This document shows, piece by piece, positions 5,408 through 7,709 of a stretch of 7,709 bases of DNA; position 1 is the first letter of the stretch, and the number at the start of each line of letters is the position of its first letter. The stretch lies in the NCBI GenBank assembly GCA_964641775.1, contig CAZXLK010000072.1, positions 1 to 7,709 of the forward strand, read 5' to 3'. Position numbers and translations under genes: made by a program. This stretch comes from CAIPFQ01 sp964641775 (GTDB taxonomy: Bacteria > Chlamydiota > Chlamydiia > Chlamydiales > SM23-39). The notes beneath the pieces were generated by a model. It did no database searches. It was given only the letters and a program-made list of their open reading frames with translations, and was not told the origin of the DNA.

Positions 5408-6490
5408 CTATGCTACTTTTTGGAAGTGTTGGCGAATTTTTTCTACTGACATTTGCATGGCATATTCCCCGTCTTCTACAAAAATTGGATTCTCGATTTT
5501 TTCAAATCCATATCTTTGATAAAAGGTTTCTGCTGATTTAATTCCTTCAAGATAAAGATATTTATTAGATTGGAGACAACGTCTTGCAGCAAAATCTACC
5601 AATGCAGTTCCAACTCCCTCGGCGCGCTCAAATTCTTCTATATTTGCGAAAGAACGGATATTTTGCGGATGAGTCACCAAATGCGCGATTTTCACTTGAA
5701 AGGCATCTTCTTTAAGAAGAATAATCCCTTGATCCAGATTCAGACTATCTTTACAAAGATAAGCTTCATTAAAAACTCGACCTCGAGTCTCATTCGGACA
5801 TTCAAAACATTGAGCAACAAGTTTACTAATTATTCCACAATCTTGGAATAACTCAATCTTATCTTTCGAGGATTGATTAGATTTTTCACCTGCAACTCTT
5901 TGCCATTCGCGCATGATCTTACCTAGATTAGGGTATTCCTCTACTGTGATTTGCTTAATGCTTAAGGTGCGCTTGTAGGGATTAAAATAACGACAGGAAA
6001 GTGACTTAACAACTATTCCAATACAAATCGATGGCACAAGGATAAAGGATGCAAAGCAAGCAAAAACAACAAGGCCAGTTAGATATGCAGTATGCTGAAC
6101 GATTGTAAAATATGGAGAATAATCCTTAAGAGATCCTTCCACGATACCTGTTACAAAAAGACGAACCTCTCTTCCCGACATATACTCTACTTTAAAAATC
6201 TTTCCTTTAAGTGACCAACGATCAGATTGGGAATTATCAATACGAATCTGAAATTCTGCACATTCCTTTATAGACAATGTAATCGGATGATTGGGCGTAA
6301 GTTCAGAAATACGAGTTTTAAATTTATTAAAAAAGGCAATTTCCGAAAAATCCTTACAGATGTTTTCATACTCACTCTTTGCCTTTTTATAAATATTTAT
6401 ACCAGGCTTTATAAAAGCATGTCCCGTAATTTGGGGATTTGCAAATATGCAACATAGATTAAAAAGATTAATATTATGATATAATTCCAT
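5408..6490 (-). CDS. Membrane-anchored GNAT-family acetyltransferase
   Basis: 360 residues. The C-terminal part (about 235-350) is a GNAT N-acetyltransferase domain: strand A-H-L-V-T-H-P (269-275), the acetyl-CoA pyrophosphate loop R-A-E-G-V-G-T-A-L (289-297), then A-E-T-F-Y-Q-R-Y-G-F-E-K (320-331), the usual C-terminal signature. The first 130 residues are unrecognised. They are followed by a strongly hydrophobic stretch (about 135-165, L-T-G-L-V-V-F-A-C-F-A...I-C-I-G-I-V-V) with a proline in the middle, long enough for one membrane span or a tight hairpin. There is no cleavable signal peptide. A lengthy N-terminal extension and a membrane segment are unusual for GNATs, and the layout recalls bacterial membrane-inserted effectors. 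The acceptor substrate is unknown. It is monocistronic, with its own strong promoter, an AT-rich leader and no visible ribosome binding site. Confidence 0.8.
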   Translation of the reverse strand: MELYHNINLFNLCCIFANPQITGHAFIKPGINIYKKAKSEYENICKDFSEIAFFNKFKTRISELTPNHPITLSIKECAEFQIRIDNSQSDRWSLKGKIFKVEYMSGREVRLFVTGIVEGSLKDYSPYFTIVQHTAYLTGLVVFACFASFILVPSICIGIVVKSLSCRYFNPYKRTLSIKQITVEEYPNLGKIMREWQRVAGEKSNQSSKDKIELFQDCGIISKLVAQCFECPNETRGRVFNEAYLCKDSLNLDQGIILLKEDAFQVKIAHLVTHPQNIRSFANIEEFERAEGVGTALVDFAARRCLQSNKYLYLEGIKSAETFYQRYGFEKIENPIFVEDGEYAMQMSVEKIRQHFQKVA

Positions 6491-6517
6491 TTTAAATAAT
6501 TAACAAATTAAAAAGAT

Positions 6518-6546
6518 ATTATATATTTTATAATTACATAAATCAA
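6518..6546 (-). promoter_or_regulatory. Near-consensus promoter of the GNAT gene
   Basis: On the minus strand TTGATT (6541-6546), a 17-base A/T-rich spacer and a perfect TATAAT (6518-6523). Transcription should start near 6511, about 20 bases before the ATG at 6490. It lies between the tRNA 3' end and the gene, so expression does not depend on the tRNA promoter. Confidence 0.65.
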
Positions 6547-6586
6547 GAAATAAAACTTCTGAATATGTTGAGAGGCTTAAAAGGAA

Positions 6587-6658
6587 CTCCGGATGCAAGA
6601 TTCGAACTTGCGACCAATGGATTAACAGTCCACTGCTCTACCACTGAGCTAATCCGGA
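6587..6658 (-). tRNA. tRNA-Asn (anticodon GTT)
   Basis: A complete 72-base cloverleaf on the minus strand: acceptor TCCGGAT/ATCCGGA with discriminator G, D-stem GCTC/GAGC, anticodon stem GTGGA/TCCAT with loop C-T-G-T-T-A-A (anticodon GTT, asparagine), variable loop TGGTC, and T-stem GCAAG/CTTGC with loop TTCGAAT. CCA is not encoded and must be added after transcription. The base of the anticodon stem is a G-T wobble, whereas the fragment at 5163-5208 carries C at the same position. The 3' half of this gene is duplicated twice to its left, so it is the probable integration target. Confidence 0.97.
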
Positions 6659-6669
6659 ATGGAGCAGCT

Positions 6670-6699
6670 ATTGTAAGAAAGTGGCCGTTTTATGCACAA
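6670..6699 (-). promoter_or_regulatory. Predicted promoter of tRNA-Asn
   Basis: On the minus strand TTGTGC (6694-6699), an 18-base spacer and TACAAT (6670-6675). The start point would fall about 5 bases upstream of the mature tRNA 5' end at 6658. It lies on the recD2 side, so integrations at the tRNA 3' end leave it intact. Confidence 0.5.
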
Positions 6700-6757
6700 G
6701 TAGATTGAAGAAGTTATTCGTTGTTTATTAAGTCCATAGACGGGTATTTTATCGGAT

Positions 6758-7709
6758 ATGGAAGAAATTTTTGGCTATATCGACTCGATCATCTTTGCTG
6801 ATGAAGAAGAAGGCTTTACAATTGCGAGACTCAAAGAGCCAAAGAAAAATGAATCGATCTGCATCTTGGGCCTCATGCCCGGACTGCAGCCTGGCGAAAA
6901 CATCCACTGTAAAGGAAATTGGAAAAATCACCCCGTCCACGGCCGGCAATTCGAAGTTAAAGAATTTGAGTTAAAAAATCCGACTGATCTACTGGGTATT
7001 CAGAAATATTTAGAATCCGGAATGATCAAAGGCATTGGCCCTGCCTATGCTGAACGAATTGTGCGCGAATTCGGCACGGAAACTCTAGATGTGATCGACG
7101 AAGACCCTGAAAAGCTGCTCAGAATACCTGGAATCGGCTCTAGCCGGTTAAAAAAAATTAGAGAATGTTGGACTGATCAAAAAGAGATCCGCAGCGTCAT
7201 GGTCTTTTTACGCGGCCACGGCGTAAGTCCCTCTTATGCTAGAAAAATTTATAAGACCTATGGCAATGATTCCATAGAAAAGGTCAAAGCAGACCCATTT
7301 GCCCTCGCTCAAGAAATCAAAGGAATCGGATTTAAAAGCGCCGATAGAATTGCAAAAAATTTGGGGATTGCCCCAGATAGCCCTCAGCGGATTGATGCTG
7401 GAATTGAACATCTGCTTTGGGAAACAAGCAATGACGGCAATGTCTGCTTTCCCATCGAAACTCTCATTCCCCTTGTCAAAGAAGAGTTGCAGGTTGCTGA
7501 CGGCTCGATCTTGCTTAGGCTGCCTGAACTGATCCAAGCCGGCAAGATCATCCAAGATGAAAATCTTGTCTTTGTAAAACCTCTCTATCTTGCGGAAGTC
7601 GGCATTGCTAGGGAACTAAGCCGCCTCATGGAATCGGCTTGTTTCTTAAGGAGTGTTGATAAAGAAAAAGCTGTGCAATGGACGCAAGAGAAATTCAGAA
7701 TCCAATTTG
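6758..7709 (+). CDS. recD2: RecD2-type DNA helicase, N-terminal part
   Basis: 317 codons are visible before the window ends. The ATG at 6758 is the only ordinary start after an in-frame TAG at 6737, and the opening F-G-Y-I-D-S...E-E-G-F-T-I-A-R-L matches the family N-terminus. RecD2 proteins are ATP-dependent 5'-3' helicases that act without RecBC. The part seen holds the N-terminal OB-like domain (about 1-75) and the helix-hairpin-helix region: I-K-G-I-G-P (90-95), R-I-P-G-I-G (122-127) and I-K-G-I-G-F (188-193). The Walker A and B motor motifs lie beyond the window. The ribosome binding site is weak. TTGAAG-N15-TATTAA, about 20-50 bases upstream, is a poor promoter candidate. The gene is GC-richer than its neighbours (29 of 60 bases at 7081-7140), consistent with stable chromosomal backbone. 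Confidence 0.92.
   Translation, partial: MEEIFGYIDSIIFADEEEGFTIARLKEPKKNESICILGLMPGLQPGENIHCKGNWKNHPVHGRQFEVKEFELKNPTDLLGIQKYLESGMIKGIGPAYAERIVREFGTETLDVIDEDPEKLLRIPGIGSSRLKKIRECWTDQKEIRSVMVFLRGHGVSPSYARKIYKTYGNDSIEKVKADPFALAQEIKGIGFKSADRIAKNLGIAPDSPQRIDAGIEHLLWETSNDGNVCFPIETLIPLVKEELQVADGSILLRLPELIQAGKIIQDENLVFVKPLYLAEVGIARELSRLMESACFLRSVDKEKAVQWTQEKFRIQF

Noticed and set aside
3766..5409. 11-base repeat TGCCAACCTTC at 3766 and 5399
   Set aside because: Several exact 11-base matches are expected by chance in a window of this size, and the flanks do not extend the match convincingly.
6749..7555. Minus-strand and alternate-frame reading frames inside 6749-7555
   Set aside because: They overlap the continuous, family-conserved recD2 frame, which explains the coding signal.
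1..7709. CRISPR array, insertion sequence or integrase
   Set aside because: I found no regularly spaced repeats, no transposase- or recombinase-like protein, and no terminal inverted repeats around any gene.

Overview
The window looks like a piece of a low-GC, Gram-negative, host-associated bacterium. A chlamydia-like (Parachlamydiales-type) genome is my best guess, not a demonstrated assignment. The reasons are the RecD2-type helicase, the tRNA without an encoded CCA, several small Sec-exported proteins of unknown role, and two proteins that suggest contact with a eukaryotic host: a family 17 glycosyltransferase and a membrane-anchored GNAT protein. No rRNA, CRISPR array, transposase or integrase is visible.

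Layout. Bases 1-158 (minus) hold the N-terminus of a small exported protein with a good promoter and an operator-like palindrome. Bases 159-512 carry no gene, but hold a terminator-like hairpin and a decayed 3' fragment of tRNA-Asn. From 513 to 3710 five minus-strand genes follow: an aldo/keto reductase overlapping (ATGA) a secreted NTF2/SnoaL-like protein, a secreted cupin with a TTG start, and a secreted protein with two DUF4431-like repeats overlapping a 61-residue protein. From 3849 to 5111 two plus-strand genes follow: an exported family 17 glycosyltransferase and an unrecognised 125-residue protein. At 5163-5208 lies a second tRNA-Asn 3' fragment. At 5408-6490 (minus) is a protein with a membrane segment and a C-terminal GNAT domain, driven by a near-consensus promoter. 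At 6587-6658 (minus) is the intact tRNA-Asn(GUU), and from 6758 to the end is the N-terminal part of recD2 on the plus strand.

The main structural observation is that the 3' portion of tRNA-Asn, from anticodon loop to acceptor end, occurs three times in the same orientation (439-482, 5163-5208, and inside the intact gene at 6585-6630). This is the footprint expected from tandem site-specific integrations at a tRNA 3' end. It divides the accessory DNA into two segments: one with the GNAT gene, and one with the seven genes from the aldo/keto reductase to the 125-residue protein. The GC-richer recD2 side is then the probable chromosomal backbone. No recombinase is present, so the elements, if real, are decayed or their integrase lies elsewhere. 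Four of the seven genes in the larger segment have signal peptides, so the cargo looks largely envelope-directed or secreted. No metabolic pathway joins them that I can see.
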